64,000 nt of DNA from Nitrospira sp. UBA6493 (GCA_002435325.1 DJMJ01000028.1:16949-80948); one strand, 5' to 3'; positions 15,901 through 25,512 are shown, numbered from the stretch's first letter. The notes: generated by a model not told the origin, from the letters alone. Made by a program: numbers and translations.

Positions 15901-16935
15901 ATGGAATTTCCTCTTATGCAGGACGTTAAAAAGCTAGGCGTAATCGGTGCCGGGGCCTGGGGGACGGCGCTCGCCAAACATTTGGCAGAAAAGGGGCTGG
16001 AGGTTCGTCTGTGGGCGTACGAACATGAGGTGGTCGAGGCCGTCAATACGACGCATGAAAACAAGGTGTTTCTTCCCGGCGTCATCCTGCCGCGCGCGCT
16101 GACGGCGACCTTATCACTGACGGAAGCGGTTGAGCAGGCTGACGGCATTCTCTTTGTGGTTCCCTCTCATGTCACCCGGCAGGTGTTACGCAATCTGGCG
16201 CAATGCCTCTCCCATCCGGTTCCCTTCATCAGCGCGACCAAGGGGGTCGAAGAGGACAGCTCGAAACTGATGACGCAGGTTATGGATGAGGTGTTGCCGG
16301 AGTCGATGGAGCCGTACCTCATGGCCTTATCCGGTCCGAGTTTCGCGAGCGAACTCAGTGCCGGAAAGCCGACGGCGGTCTGTCTGGCCGGCCGGGATCC
16401 CGAGTTGGTGGGACGGTTTCAGGCCGCGCTGATGACGCCGGCATTCCGGGTCTATGCGGATAGTGATCTCATTGGCGTCCAGTTGGGCGGGGCACTGAAG
16501 AACGTGATGGCGCTGGCTGCCGGCGTTGTCGATGGATTGGGCCTGGGGCATAACGCGCGCGCGGCGTTGATTACCAGAGGGCTGGCGGAGATTGTGCGGC
16601 TGGGTGTGGCCATGGGGGCCGATCCACGCACATTTTATGGTTTGTCCGGGGTTGGGGATCTGGTTCTGACTTGCACGGGCTCCCTGAGCCGGAATCATAC
16701 GGTCGGGGTACGGTTGGGCAAGGGAGAGACGCTGGAGACGATTTTAGGCGGCATGCAGGCGGTGGCGGAAGGGGTGCGCACGGCGCGGGCGGCGCTGGGG
16801 CTGGCGCGCCGTCATGGGGTGGAGATGCCGATCACACAGGAAATCAATGCGGTCCTGTTCGAGGGTAAGTCCTGCCGCAAGGCGGTAAGCGATCTGATGG
16901 AGCGGGATGCCAAGATGGAGAAAGGACGGGCATGA
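15901..16935 (+). CDS. gpsA: glycerol-3-phosphate dehydrogenase [NAD(P)+]
   Basis: A 344-residue cytosolic enzyme reducing dihydroxyacetone phosphate to sn-glycerol 3-phosphate for phospholipid synthesis. The N-terminal Rossmann motif is GVIGAGAWGTALAKHLAEKG, followed by NxxH-type THENKVFLPGV, FISATKGVEEDS, and LSGPSFASEL. The catalytic Lys segment is GVQLGGALKNVMALAAGV, and the C-terminal domain has GLSGVGDLVLTCTGSLSRN. Met6 at 15916 is an alternative start. It overlaps larB by four bases. Confidence 0.96.
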   Translation: MEFPLMQDVKKLGVIGAGAWGTALAKHLAEKGLEVRLWAYEHEVVEAVNTTHENKVFLPGVILPRALTATLSLTEAVEQADGILFVVPSHVTRQVLRNLAQCLSHPVPFISATKGVEEDSSKLMTQVMDEVLPESMEPYLMALSGPSFASELSAGKPTAVCLAGRDPELVGRFQAALMTPAFRVYADSDLIGVQLGGALKNVMALAAGVVDGLGLGHNARAALITRGLAEIVRLGVAMGADPRTFYGLSGVGDLVLTCTGSLSRNHTVGVRLGKGETLETILGGMQAVAEGVRTARAALGLARRHGVEMPITQEINAVLFEGKSCRKAVSDLMERDAKMEKGRA

Positions 16936-17687
16936 GCCCCGAAGGACTCGAACAGCTGTTGAATGAGGTGAAGAACGGACGACTGGCTGTCTCTCACGCG
17001 GTGCAGCGGTTGCGGACGATGCCGTTTGAAGATCTGGGCTTTGCCTCGCTCGACCACCACCGGTCGCTCCGCCAGGGCTTTCCGGAAGTGTTGTTGTGCG
17101 AAGGGAAAACCAAGAAACAAGTGCTGGCCATCGCTCGGGCGCTGATCAAGAAGGGCGGCCCGTTTCTCGCGACGAGAGCCGAGCCGGCGGTGGCCAAGGC
17201 GATCACCAAACTCGACCGGCGAGCCCGGTATCATGAGGACGCGCGCATCGTGTCGATCGAGGCCGCGCGCCCGCGCCGCGCCGGGCATGTGTTGGTCCTG
17301 ACTGCGGGCACGGCCGATGTGCCGGTAGCCGAAGAGGCCCGGGTGACGGCAGAAGTAATGGGGAGCCGTGTCGAAACGCTCTACGACGTGGGCGTCGCCG
17401 GACTGCATCGTCTCTTGGGGCGAAAGGAGCGGCTCTTCGAAGCCCGTGTGGCGATTGTGGTGGCCGGGATGGACGGCGTGCTGCCGAGCGTCGTTGGAGG
17501 ACTGGTCGATTGTCCCGTGGTCGCGGTGCCGACCAGCAGAGGCTATGGCGCCAGTTTCGGCGGGTTAGCCTCGCTGTTGACGATGCTGAATTCCTGTGCG
17601 GCCGGGGTCGGAGTCATGAACATCGATAACGGATTCGGCGCCGGCTGCCTGGCTCATCGCATCAACATGCTAGGGATGAAAGACTAG
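16932..17687 (+). CDS. larB: LarB, nickel-pincer cofactor carboxylase/hydrolase
   Basis: A 251-residue LarB. The N-terminal region (VKNGRLAVSHAVQRLRTMPFEDLGFASLDHHR) is specific to LarB. The C-terminal half is AIRC (PurE-like): VLTAGTADVPVAEEARVTAEV, YDVGVAGLHRLLG, VVVAGMDGVLPSVVGGLVD, and TSRGYGASFGGLASLLTMLNSCAAGVG. LarB carboxylates the pyridinium ring of NaAD and releases AMP, giving the first intermediate of the nickel-pincer nucleotide used by lactate racemase and related enzymes. Its start overlaps gpsA. larC lies 0.9 kb downstream on the same strand, separated by one gene of opposite orientation. Confidence 0.93.
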   Translation: MSPEGLEQLLNEVKNGRLAVSHAVQRLRTMPFEDLGFASLDHHRSLRQGFPEVLLCEGKTKKQVLAIARALIKKGGPFLATRAEPAVAKAITKLDRRARYHEDARIVSIEAARPRRAGHVLVLTAGTADVPVAEEARVTAEVMGSRVETLYDVGVAGLHRLLGRKERLFEARVAIVVAGMDGVLPSVVGGLVDCPVVAVPTSRGYGASFGGLASLLTMLNSCAAGVGVMNIDNGFGAGCLAHRINMLGMKD

Positions 17688-17701
17688 GAGTGGGGCGGTT
17701 T

Positions 17702-18295
17702 TCATCGGACTTCCAAGGTTCCGCGTTTGGGCCAGGCGACGACCGAGGTGCGTAGGCCCTTCTCGCCATTCGTCAGCAACTTTGTGCGAACTTCATATGC
17801 ATAGGTTCCTGCCGGTGTTCGCTGCTTGGTCTGATCCTGGCCGTCCCACGTGAGAATCAGAGAGATATTTTGTCTGTCTCCCGCATTTTCTGGAGGCTGC
17901 GGGCTGATTTCCTGGCGCTGGGAGAGAAACCGCAACGACGTTTTGGACGGAGAACTGATGAGCGAGGAGACTTCAAGCACCGTGGCTCCGTCGAATTGCT
18001 TGGGGAGCTGGACGGTGACGGAAAATTCCAAGGGCCCGTTTTCAGGGGTAAAAGGGATTGGCACGATCTTCAAGTCGATGATTTTCAGCTCTGGTTCTGG
18101 ACGGGGGACTCGGGAGCGTTTTGTTTTGGCCCATCCGTCCATAGGGGAGAGTGCGATCAGGCTGACTGCGCAGCACAGCATGAACAGCAGCACCGCTCGT
18201 CCAGGCCGAATGGCAGGATGTTGGTCTCTCCCTGCCGCGAGATTCATGAGGGAGGAGGGTTGGGGCTGAGACGCTTGTGTGTATGGCTGTGTCAT
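17702..18295 (-). CDS. secreted protein with FlgD-like Ig domain
   Basis: From the ATG at 18295 this is about 197 residues. After a polar start there is one hydrophobic segment (AVLLFMLCCAVSLIALSP) that fits an uncleaved anchor or late signal peptide. The mature domain is beta-rich, with LTWDGQDQTKQRTPAGTYAY near the C-terminus. That WDGxD(x)n-PAGTY-Y pattern is characteristic of the FlgD/FlgB-type Ig-like domain. The frame is open upstream to 18388 but without support. It lies between larB and larC on the opposite strand, and no link to nickel-cofactor synthesis is evident. Confidence 0.68.
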   Translation of the reverse strand: MTQPYTQASQPQPSSLMNLAAGRDQHPAIRPGRAVLLFMLCCAVSLIALSPMDGWAKTKRSRVPRPEPELKIIDLKIVPIPFTPENGPLEFSVTVQLPKQFDGATVLEVSSLISSPSKTSLRFLSQRQEISPQPPENAGDRQNISLILTWDGQDQTKQRTPAGTYAYEVRTKLLTNGEKGLRTSVVAWPKRGTLEVR

Positions 18296-18595
18296 GTACG
18301 GGGGATAACACAGCCCTCCCAGGCTGTCAACGAAAGCCCCAAGATAAGGCTGAAAAACAGCCAATGGCACGTCCTGGAACCGTGACACGTAAGATGCGAA
18401 ATGTGAAAAGAGGGGCGATGCCAGCGTTGCTGTCTTTCAGGTGGATCGGAGCGTCTTAGCGTGCCGGGGAAGATCGGGTCTCAACAGTGGCCTATTTGAG
18501 CCTTCTGCAGTCACAGCCTGATGAAGCGATTGCCGTTAGATGGTGCGTTGGGTAAGATGGGCGGCCTTTTAATTGAAGCCGAGCGAGGAGTGGCT

Positions 18596-19801
18596 GTGGG
18601 ACGACACCTGCATTTCGATTGTTTCTCCGGCGTGAGCGGCGACATGGCGCTTGGCGCGCTCGTCGATGCCGGACTTCCGTTCGCCGCGCTGGTGACGGAA
18701 CTGAAACGACTGAAGTTGAGCGGGTATCGACTCGAGCAACGGCAGGTCCATCGCGGGGCTTTGCACGCGACCAAAATATCGGTCGTGATCAAACGCGGGT
18801 TCGACCGGCCGCTTGCACTGTCGCGCATCCATCGGGTGCTGGCAGCCAGCACGTTGCCTCCAGTGGTGAAAGAACAGAGTCGGGCGGTGTTCGAACGGCT
18901 GGCCGAAGCCGAAGGGCTGGCCCATCGCGTGGCAAAGAAAGATGTGCATTTTCATGAAGTGGGCGTGATCGATTCGTTTATCGATGTGGTGGGTGGTGTA
19001 TTGGGTTGCTATCTGCTCGGGGTCACGCAGGTGACTGCGTCTCCGATCAATGTCGGATCGGGAACGATTCAGACGGCGCATGGCCTCTTGCCGGTTCCAG
19101 GCCCGGCTGTAGCGGTGCTGGCGAAGGGCATTCCGATCTATTCGAATGGGCCACAATGCGAGTTGGCCACTCCGACGGGCGTGGCGCTGTTGCGCACCTT
19201 GGCCTCGTCGTTTGGGCCGATGCCGGAGATGACGGTCAGCCAGATGGGCTGTGGCGCAGGCGATGCCGATCCCGAGGGCTGGACCAATGTCTTGCGGGTA
19301 TTCCTCTCCGAGGAGTCACCGGCGAGCCTGCGTCCCACCGATCGGGTGATGCAGATCGAAACCAACCTGGACGACCTGACGCCTCAGGCCTATGAACATG
19401 TGATGGAACAATTATTTGCCATCGGCGCGCTGGACGTTACCTTCACGCCGGTCATCATGAAGCGCAGCCGGCCCGGCGTGGTGGTGAGTTGTCTGGCCGC
19501 ACCGGACCAATTGGATGCGGTGCTGGAGGTGCTATTTCTGGAGACCACGGCGCTGGGGGTGAGGATGCAAGAATTGGCCAGGCAGGTGCTGGCGCGACGA
19601 TTTGTGGCGGTGAAGGTGCCTGGAGGGACGGTGCAGATGAAAGTTGCGGCGATCGGCGCCGGATGGGAAAAGGCGGCCCCGGAATATGTTGATTGTAAAA
19701 AGATTGCCGTTCGGACCGGCCGTCCGCTCAAGGATGTCATGGATGACGCGCGACAGGCCTACTCGCAGGTGATCACTCGAAAAGGCCGGGTACGCGCGTG
19801 A
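18596..19801 (+). CDS. larC: LarC, nickel-insertion cyclometallase
   Basis: A 401-residue protein from the GTG at 18596, which has AGGAG at 18584-18588 seven bases upstream and places HLHFDCFSGVSGDMALGALV at the true N-terminus, as in the family. Earlier in-frame starts back to 18521 would add unrelated residues. LarC signatures include FHEVGVIDSFIDVVGGVLG, TVQTAHGLLPVPGPAV-type motif, CELATPTGVALLRTLA, and METNLDDLTPQ-type QIETNLDDLTPQAYEHVMEQ. LarC inserts nickel into the bis-thiocarboxylated pyridinium nucleotide using CTP. LarE, the sulfur donor, and LarA are not in the window. Its stop overlaps the next gene by four bases. Confidence 0.93.
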   Translation: MGRHLHFDCFSGVSGDMALGALVDAGLPFAALVTELKRLKLSGYRLEQRQVHRGALHATKISVVIKRGFDRPLALSRIHRVLAASTLPPVVKEQSRAVFERLAEAEGLAHRVAKKDVHFHEVGVIDSFIDVVGGVLGCYLLGVTQVTASPINVGSGTIQTAHGLLPVPGPAVAVLAKGIPIYSNGPQCELATPTGVALLRTLASSFGPMPEMTVSQMGCGAGDADPEGWTNVLRVFLSEESPASLRPTDRVMQIETNLDDLTPQAYEHVMEQLFAIGALDVTFTPVIMKRSRPGVVVSCLAAPDQLDAVLEVLFLETTALGVRMQELARQVLARRFVAVKVPGGTVQMKVAAIGAGWEKAAPEYVDCKKIAVRTGRPLKDVMDDARQAYSQVITRKGRVRA

Positions 19802-20805
19802 CCATTCTTCTCTATGGGCTCCTTTTCATTGTGTCCGTCGCCGTCACTCTGGGCGGGTGCGGGCTTTTTACCAATGCCATTGAATGGTTGGGCAAGCGCC
19901 TGGGAATTTCTGAGGGCGCGGTTGGCAGCATTTTTGCGGCGATCGGCACGACATTGCCGGAAACATCGATTCCCGTTATTGCCATCTTCTTCGGAACCAG
20001 CCGCCAAAAGGCCGAGGTGGGGTTGGGCGCGATCCTCGGCGCGCCCTTTATGCTCAATACGCTGGTGTTGCCGATCCTGGCGCTGTTATTGGTGCTCTAT
20101 GCACGAGCGGGGAAGCGTACGGCGCAGTTCCACCTCAACTACGGCGAAGTTCGAACTGATCTGACCTTCTTCTGTGTCAGCTATGCCGTGGCGCTAGGCT
20201 GTGTGTTCGTGCCGTCACACACGGTGCATCTGATCGCGGCGGCCGCTTTGATCAGCCTGTACATCTACTACATGAAGATCAAGTTCAGCGCTGAGGATGA
20301 AGAGGGTGGGGAGGGGGCGGTCGAACCGCTGATTTTTTCGAAACAGGCCAAGACGCCCACCTACGTGATGATCGGGCTGCAGGCAGTGGCCGGTCTTGGC
20401 GGATTGATTCTCGGCGCCCATCTGTTCGTAACGGCGGCTGAGACCATGGCGACGGCGCTGGCGATCTCGCCGTTGGTGTTGGCGCTGCTCATTGCCCCGC
20501 TGGCGACGGAGCTGCCGGAGATGTCCAATAGCTTTCTCTGGCTCTATCGCAAGAAAGACCGCTTGGCGGTCGGCAATGTGACCGGCGCGATGGTGTTTCA
20601 GGGTACGTTTCCGGTTTCTGTGGGCTTGATTGGCACGGAGTGGGCCTTGGCTCCCTCCGCGTTGCTTGCGATGGTGCTGGCGGTCGTCGGAGCCGGCCTC
20701 TGCCTGCTTCAGATTCTTGTCCGTGGGCGGTGGCAACCGTGGTTGCTGAGTGCGGGCGCCATCCTTTATATAGGGTACACGGTGTATCTCTATGTTGGCG
20801 GGTGA
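19798..20805 (+). CDS. sodium/calcium exchanger family protein
   Basis: A 335-residue integral membrane protein with about ten transmembrane segments and two inverted alpha repeats of the CaCA superfamily. The first is VGSIFAAIGTTLPETSIPVI (G-T-x-x-P-E core), the second LLIAPLATELPEMSNSFLW. The soluble loop between the halves is short and acidic (SAEDEEGGEGAVE). It exchanges a divalent cation for sodium or protons across the inner membrane; ion choice cannot be told. It starts with GTG overlapping the larC stop, so it might supply or balance a metal ion for that pathway, but this is only positional. Confidence 0.88.
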   Translation: MTILLYGLLFIVSVAVTLGGCGLFTNAIEWLGKRLGISEGAVGSIFAAIGTTLPETSIPVIAIFFGTSRQKAEVGLGAILGAPFMLNTLVLPILALLLVLYARAGKRTAQFHLNYGEVRTDLTFFCVSYAVALGCVFVPSHTVHLIAAAALISLYIYYMKIKFSAEDEEGGEGAVEPLIFSKQAKTPTYVMIGLQAVAGLGGLILGAHLFVTAAETMATALAISPLVLALLIAPLATELPEMSNSFLWLYRKKDRLAVGNVTGAMVFQGTFPVSVGLIGTEWALAPSALLAMVLAVVGAGLCLLQILVRGRWQPWLLSAGAILYIGYTVYLYVGG

Positions 20806-20815
20806 ATGAGGAGTG

Positions 20816-21880
20816 ATGCGTGTGAAGCAGGCGAAGATAGAATTGGATGACATGCCGCTGTTGGGGATTACGATGGGCGATCCTGCCGGGATCGGCCCTG
20901 AGGTGATTGCCAAAGCCTTGGCCGGTGGTCAGCTCGATCGGTTGTGCATACCGCTGGTCATTGGATCGTATCCGGTGATGGCGCAGACGGTCAAATCCTT
21001 GCGGCTGAAGGCGACGGTCGTGCGGGCCGATGATTATGACCCGGCTTCGGCCAAGGGGCAGATGGTGGTCGTGCTGGATCCTTTGGAGCGGCCGCTCAAG
21101 AAGTTTAAGCCTGGCGTGGGGGCGAAGGAGACCGGCGCGGCATCTGTGGCCTTCATCAAGAAGGCCGTCCATCTGGCCGAGCTCGGCTGCATCGACGGCA
21201 TCGTGACGGCGCCGATCAATAAAGAAGCCATCAACATGGCGGGCTGCCATTATCCCGGTCATACGGAATTGCTCGCGGATCTGACGAAGACGCAGGAATC
21301 TGGCATGATGATCGTGGGCGGCCCGCTGCGCATCATGTTCGTGACGACGCATGTGGCGATCAAGGATTTGCCGAAGCTCCTGACGAAAGCCAAGATCGAA
21401 AAAGGCATCCGATTGGCGCATCAGGCGCTGACGGATCTCTACGGCATCAAGAAGCCCCGTATCGGTGTGGCGGCGTTGAATCCGCATGCCGGGGAACATG
21501 GATTATTCGGCAATGAGGAGGCCCGTGTGATCCTTCCGGCCGCTCGCGCGGCGCAGGCTCGGGGGATTTTGGCCAGCGATCCTCAGCCGGCCGATACGCT
21601 GTTCGGAAAGGCCGTCAAAGGGCAGTACGATGGCATCGTGGCGATGTATCATGACCAGGGCTTGATTCCGTTGAAGCTGGTCGCGTTCGGCACCTGTGTG
21701 AATGTCACGGTGGGATTGCCGATTATTCGCACCTCGGTGGATCATGGCACGGCATTCGATATTGTCGGGAAGGGCATTGCCGATCCTGGCAGTTTGCTCG
21801 AAGCAGTCACACTCGCGGCAACTCTCGCCGTCAAACGACGGGCGAAGAGTTCGACGCGTCACATAGCGAGGCAACGATGA
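20816..21880 (+). CDS. pdxA: 4-hydroxythreonine-4-phosphate dehydrogenase PdxA
   Basis: A 354-residue enzyme of pyridoxal 5-phosphate synthesis (DXP-dependent route). Hallmarks are ITMGDPAGIGPEVIAKAL at the N-terminus, DGIVTAPINKEAINMAGCHYPGHTE with the substrate-binding Lys and metal-binding His, IMFVTTHVAIKDLP, ALNPHAGEHGLFGNEE, YDGIVAMYHDQGLIPLKL with the second metal ligands, and IIRTSVDHGTAFDIVGKG. The ATG at 20816 with GAGGAG just upstream is preferred to the GTG at 20813. Its stop overlaps the next small gene. Confidence 0.95.
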   Translation: MRVKQAKIELDDMPLLGITMGDPAGIGPEVIAKALAGGQLDRLCIPLVIGSYPVMAQTVKSLRLKATVVRADDYDPASAKGQMVVVLDPLERPLKKFKPGVGAKETGAASVAFIKKAVHLAELGCIDGIVTAPINKEAINMAGCHYPGHTELLADLTKTQESGMMIVGGPLRIMFVTTHVAIKDLPKLLTKAKIEKGIRLAHQALTDLYGIKKPRIGVAALNPHAGEHGLFGNEEARVILPAARAAQARGILASDPQPADTLFGKAVKGQYDGIVAMYHDQGLIPLKLVAFGTCVNVTVGLPIIRTSVDHGTAFDIVGKGIADPGSLLEAVTLAATLAVKRRAKSSTRHIARQR

Positions 21881-22203
21881 CAGAACAAGAGAATCGGGGA
21901 CTCGCCATTGTCCAGCAGCAGGTGAAAGAGCTGGATGCCATTGCCAAACAGACGATGGAAGACCTTAACACCGTGGCCGGGACCGAGCGGGTGGCCAAGT
22001 GGAAAGCGCGCACGGTGGCATTGCTCACCGAAGCGCTGGGCCAGCCGGCGGTCCAGAAGTTTGCGGCGATTCAACAGGGACCGTCGTTCACCAACGATCT
22101 GGTCGAAGAGTTTTCCGACCTGATTGATTCCTACCGGACGCCGCTGACCGGGCTTGCCAAGCAACTGGCGCAAGTCGCGTCTCGTCCACCCAGCGGGACA
22201 TAG
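21877..22203 (+). CDS. hypothetical helical protein between pdxA and rsmA
   Basis: A 108-residue soluble protein, almost wholly helical and charged (VQQQVKELDAIAKQTMEDLN and LVEEFSDLIDSYRTPLTGLA). No family is recognised. It overlaps the pdxA stop by four bases and ends three bases before rsmA, so it is translated as part of the pdxA-rsmA unit. Confidence 0.7.
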   Translation: MTEQENRGLAIVQQQVKELDAIAKQTMEDLNTVAGTERVAKWKARTVALLTEALGQPAVQKFAAIQQGPSFTNDLVEEFSDLIDSYRTPLTGLAKQLAQVASRPPSGT

Positions 22204-22206
22204 CTG

Positions 22207-23010
22207 GTGGATTTCTCGGACCTTCCACCCGCCAACAAGCGACTCGGCCAGAATTTTCTCATCGACCCGAATATCGTTCGCAAGATCGTCGCCCTGGCTG
22301 AGGTCAGCCAGGAGACGCATGCGCTCGAAATCGGGCCTGGGCGTGGCATCCTCACGGAGGCATTGTGCAAGGCAGCGGGGCAGGTGACCGCGGTGGAGAT
22401 CGATCCCAGGCTGCACGCCTATATAGCCGGGCGTCAGGCCGAGTTTCCGAATCTCACCCTGGTGTTAGGCGATGCGCTGACCTATTCCTTCGAAGAGCTG
22501 CCAGCCGGTACGGTCGTCGTCGCCAACCTGCCGTATTACATTTCCACGCCCCTGCTATTCAGATTGCTGGAGCATCGCGACCGGATTCCACGCATGGTGC
22601 TCATGCTGCAGAACGAAGTGGCCGACCGGCTTGTGGCGAAACCCGGCACAGCGGATTACGGCGTGCTCTCCGTAATGGCGCAGTACGCCGCGGACATCAC
22701 GAAGGCCTTCCGAGTCTCCGCTCAATGTTTCAGGCCCAGGCCGGAAGTCGGCTCCGCCGTCATATTGTTGCGCACAAAGGAACGACGGGAGCTGAGCCCT
22801 GATGAAGAATCGAAATTCGGTGCGCTGGTGAAAGCCGCCTTTGCCCACCGGCGCAAGACGCTGGTGAATTCGCTGAAGGATGAAGGGTATGACCAGGTGC
22901 GCATAGTCGGGGCGATCGATCATCTGAATTTGCCTGCTGCGGTTCGGGCAGAAGTGCTCACGCTCGACCAGTTGATACAGCTGACGCGGACCATCGCTTC
23001 ACGGGGATGA
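22207..23010 (+). CDS. rsmA: 16S rRNA (A1518/A1519) dimethyltransferase RsmA
   Basis: A 267-residue methyltransferase that dimethylates two adjacent adenines in helix 45 of 16S rRNA. Motifs are RLGQNFLIDPNIVRKIV, the SAM site ALEIGPGRGILTEALC, TAVEIDPRLHAYI, and the catalytic NLPYYISTPLLF, followed by LMLQNEVADRLVAKPGTADYG and FRPRPEVGSAV. The start is the GTG at 22207. The gene follows pdxA closely, a linkage also common in proteobacteria (pdxA-ksgA). Confidence 0.96.
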   Translation: MDFSDLPPANKRLGQNFLIDPNIVRKIVALAEVSQETHALEIGPGRGILTEALCKAAGQVTAVEIDPRLHAYIAGRQAEFPNLTLVLGDALTYSFEELPAGTVVVANLPYYISTPLLFRLLEHRDRIPRMVLMLQNEVADRLVAKPGTADYGVLSVMAQYAADITKAFRVSAQCFRPRPEVGSAVILLRTKERRELSPDEESKFGALVKAAFAHRRKTLVNSLKDEGYDQVRIVGAIDHLNLPAAVRAEVLTLDQLIQLTRTIASRG

Positions 23011-23091
23011 GATGGTCAGGTGGAGGGGATTGGACGATCTCATCCTAGTCCATTGTTTGAAACGATTTCGCCCCTGTGTTAGCATCCACCA

Positions 23092-25512
23092 ATGGGTGTT
23101 ACTACGTCCTCGAAGCGGGGCGAAGCCCGCCGGGCCCCGTCTCCTCCTTCCCACATCCAGCGCGAAGTGATTGGGGTGATGCTGATCGCGTTGAGCTTGC
23201 TCACGCTGCTCAGCCTGCTCTCGTTCGTGCCGGGTGAGGCGAAGACAGTCGCGGCGGGAGCGCCTGCGGCCAATCCTCCACGCAATCTCATCGGATCGTT
23301 CGGCGCGGTCCTCGCAGGCGGGTTCTTTTATCTCATTGGCGGCGCGGGTTATCTCTTCCCCTTGTTGCTGGGCCGTGTGGGCTTGCGGTGCTTTTCGCAG
23401 AGTCCTGTCAGTATCCGCTTGCGCACAGCGGGAAGCTCTCTCGCGGCGGTCCTCTTTCTCAGCGCGTTTCTCCATCTGGAAGCCACTGCTGTGCCGACGT
23501 TGACGAGTGGCCTGGTCTATCGCGGAGTGGCCGGGGGCGTCTGCGGTCAAATCTTAGCCGAGGGACTGCGCGCGTGGTTTGCCAGCACCGGCGCGCACAT
23601 TTTGATTATCACGGGGTTTCTCGTATCCCTGCTCTTCACAACACCGCTCTCCCTCACCGAATTTGTTCACGCGATGCCAGCCCGCTGGACGGCGCTGCGC
23701 GAACAACTGGCTGCGTTGATGCCTGAACGGGCCGAACCGTCGCCGATCGAGTCAGCTAATCGGCGGCAGCGAGGCAAGCCGGCCAAGGCTGATCGTGAGC
23801 AGGAGCGCGCGGAGCCAGCGGCTGCGCTTATTGAAGAAACGGTTTCAAATCCGCCATCAGAATGGCCGGTTATTCAGCCGCCCTTGCAGGCGGTCATGGC
23901 TTCTGTGGAGGCCACAGAAGCGGAGCCAGAAATCGCTCCGGTGTCCGTCGATGCGGGGGATTATCAGCTGCCCGATCCGGATGAGCTGTTGACTGATCCA
24001 AGCGGTCCGGTCACACGTATGTCGGATGAGGAGTTGAAAGCGCAGTCGGATGTGTTGATGCGGGCATTGACGAGCTTTGGCATCGAGGGGAAGGTGACGG
24101 AGGTTCGGCCTGGCCCGGTCGTGACGATGTATGAGTTTGAACCGTCGCCGGGAACGAAGGTCGCAAGAATTGTGAATCTGGCGGACGATCTGGCGCTTGG
24201 TTTGAAGGCGACGAGCCTGCGTATTGTCGCGCCGATCCCAGGGAAGTCGGTCGTCGGGATCGAAGTCCCGAATCTGGCTCGCGAAACGGTGTCGATGAAA
24301 GAAGTGGTGATGAGTGAGACGTTTACGAAGGCCCGCTCGAAGCTGACACTGGCGCTGGGAAAGGACATCTTCGGCGCTCCGGCGACGGCGGATCTCAAGA
24401 CCATGCCGCATTTGCTGGTGGCCGGCGCGACCGGGGCTGGGAAAAGCGTCGGGCTCAATACGATGTTGCTGAGCATTCTGTTTTCTGCGCGGCCGAGCGA
24501 GGTGAAGCTCTTATTGATCGATCCGAAGATGCTTGAGTTTTCGGCTTACGATGGTATTCCCCACTTGCTGCGGCCGGTTATCACCGATGCGAAGTCGGCA
24601 GCGCGTGGATTGGGCTGGGTGGTGGCCGAGATGGAGCGTCGCTATAAGCTGCTTTCGGAGGCGGGTGTCCGGAACATCGACGCGTATAACCGGAAAGTGG
24701 CCGGGCTACATGAAGCCTTTGCGGAAGAGGCCGCAGCGGCGAATCAACCGGAATTGCCCATGCAGTTTCTGACCGAGGAAGCGCGTCTGGCCGCCGGCGA
24801 GTCCACCGACCCTGAGGTGAATCCTGGCCCTCGAGACCGGCCGACTCCACCGGAACCGCTTCCATATATTATCGTGATGATCGACGAATTGGCGGATCTC
24901 ATGATGGTGGCTCCCAAGGATGTGGAAGATAAGATCGCGCGGCTGGCGCAAATGGCCAGAGCTTCAGGCATTCACCTGGTGCTGGCTACGCAGCGGCCGT
25001 CGGTGGATGTGCTGACGGGCCTCATCAAGGCCAACTTTCCCGCAAGGATTGCGTTCCAAGTCTCGTCAAAAACCGATTCGCGGACTATTCTCGATGCCAA
25101 CGGCGCCGAGGCGCTCCTGGGACGCGGGGATATGCTGTATCTCGCCTCCGGGACCGGCCGGCTCGCTCGTTTGCATGGATCGTTTGTCTCCGATGACGAC
25201 GTGCGGCGGGTGGTTGAGTTCGTGAAGAAGCAGGCGTTGCCGAAGTACGATCCCGAGCTGCAATCGCTCAAGCAGGAGGAAGCGGCGGAGGAGGAGGCTA
25301 AAGACGAAGTGTATGAACAGGCCAAGGAATTAGTCCTTTCGTCCGGTCAAGCGTCAGCCTCGTTGATTCAACGGCGTCTGCGGGTGGGCTACCCCCGTGC
25401 GGCCCGCATGATCGAGCAAATGGAAGCGGATGGGATTGTGGGCGCCGCGGGCCGTGATGGCCGGCGGGAAGTGTTGGGCCGTCGAGGGCCGGTAGGAGCG
25501 GCTGAAGCATGA
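23092..25512 (+). CDS. ftsK: DNA translocase FtsK/SpoIIIE
   Basis: An 806-residue septal DNA pump that moves chromosome ends through the closing septum. The N-terminal about 200 residues hold four transmembrane segments. An acidic/Pro-rich linker follows (about 210-300), then the motor: alpha domain with RPGPVVTMYEFEPSPGTKV, Walker A GATGAGKSVG near residue 445, Walker B LLLIDPKMLEF, and IVMIDELADLMM. The C-terminal gamma winged-helix domain (VLSSGQASASLIQRRLRVGY with PRAARMIEQMEADGIVG) reads the polar KOPS sequences. The linker is shorter than in E. coli. It is preceded by an 81-bp gap from rsmA and overlaps lolA by four bases. Confidence 0.95.
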   Translation: MGVTTSSKRGEARRAPSPPSHIQREVIGVMLIALSLLTLLSLLSFVPGEAKTVAAGAPAANPPRNLIGSFGAVLAGGFFYLIGGAGYLFPLLLGRVGLRCFSQSPVSIRLRTAGSSLAAVLFLSAFLHLEATAVPTLTSGLVYRGVAGGVCGQILAEGLRAWFASTGAHILIITGFLVSLLFTTPLSLTEFVHAMPARWTALREQLAALMPERAEPSPIESANRRQRGKPAKADREQERAEPAAALIEETVSNPPSEWPVIQPPLQAVMASVEATEAEPEIAPVSVDAGDYQLPDPDELLTDPSGPVTRMSDEELKAQSDVLMRALTSFGIEGKVTEVRPGPVVTMYEFEPSPGTKVARIVNLADDLALGLKATSLRIVAPIPGKSVVGIEVPNLARETVSMKEVVMSETFTKARSKLTLALGKDIFGAPATADLKTMPHLLVAGATGAGKSVGLNTMLLSILFSARPSEVKLLLIDPKMLEFSAYDGIPHLLRPVITDAKSAARGLGWVVAEMERRYKLLSEAGVRNIDAYNRKVAGLHEAFAEEAAAANQPELPMQFLTEEARLAAGESTDPEVNPGPRDRPTPPEPLPYIIVMIDELADLMMVAPKDVEDKIARLAQMARASGIHLVLATQRPSVDVLTGLIKANFPARIAFQVSSKTDSRTILDANGAEALLGRGDMLYLASGTGRLARLHGSFVSDDDVRRVVEFVKKQALPKYDPELQSLKQEEAAEEEAKDEVYEQAKELVLSSGQASASLIQRRLRVGYPRAARMIEQMEADGIVGAAGRDGRREVLGRRGPVGAAEA

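Noticed and set aside
20489..21499. 336-residue minus-strand frame
   Set aside because: Shadow of the cation exchanger and pdxA, both of which are well supported.
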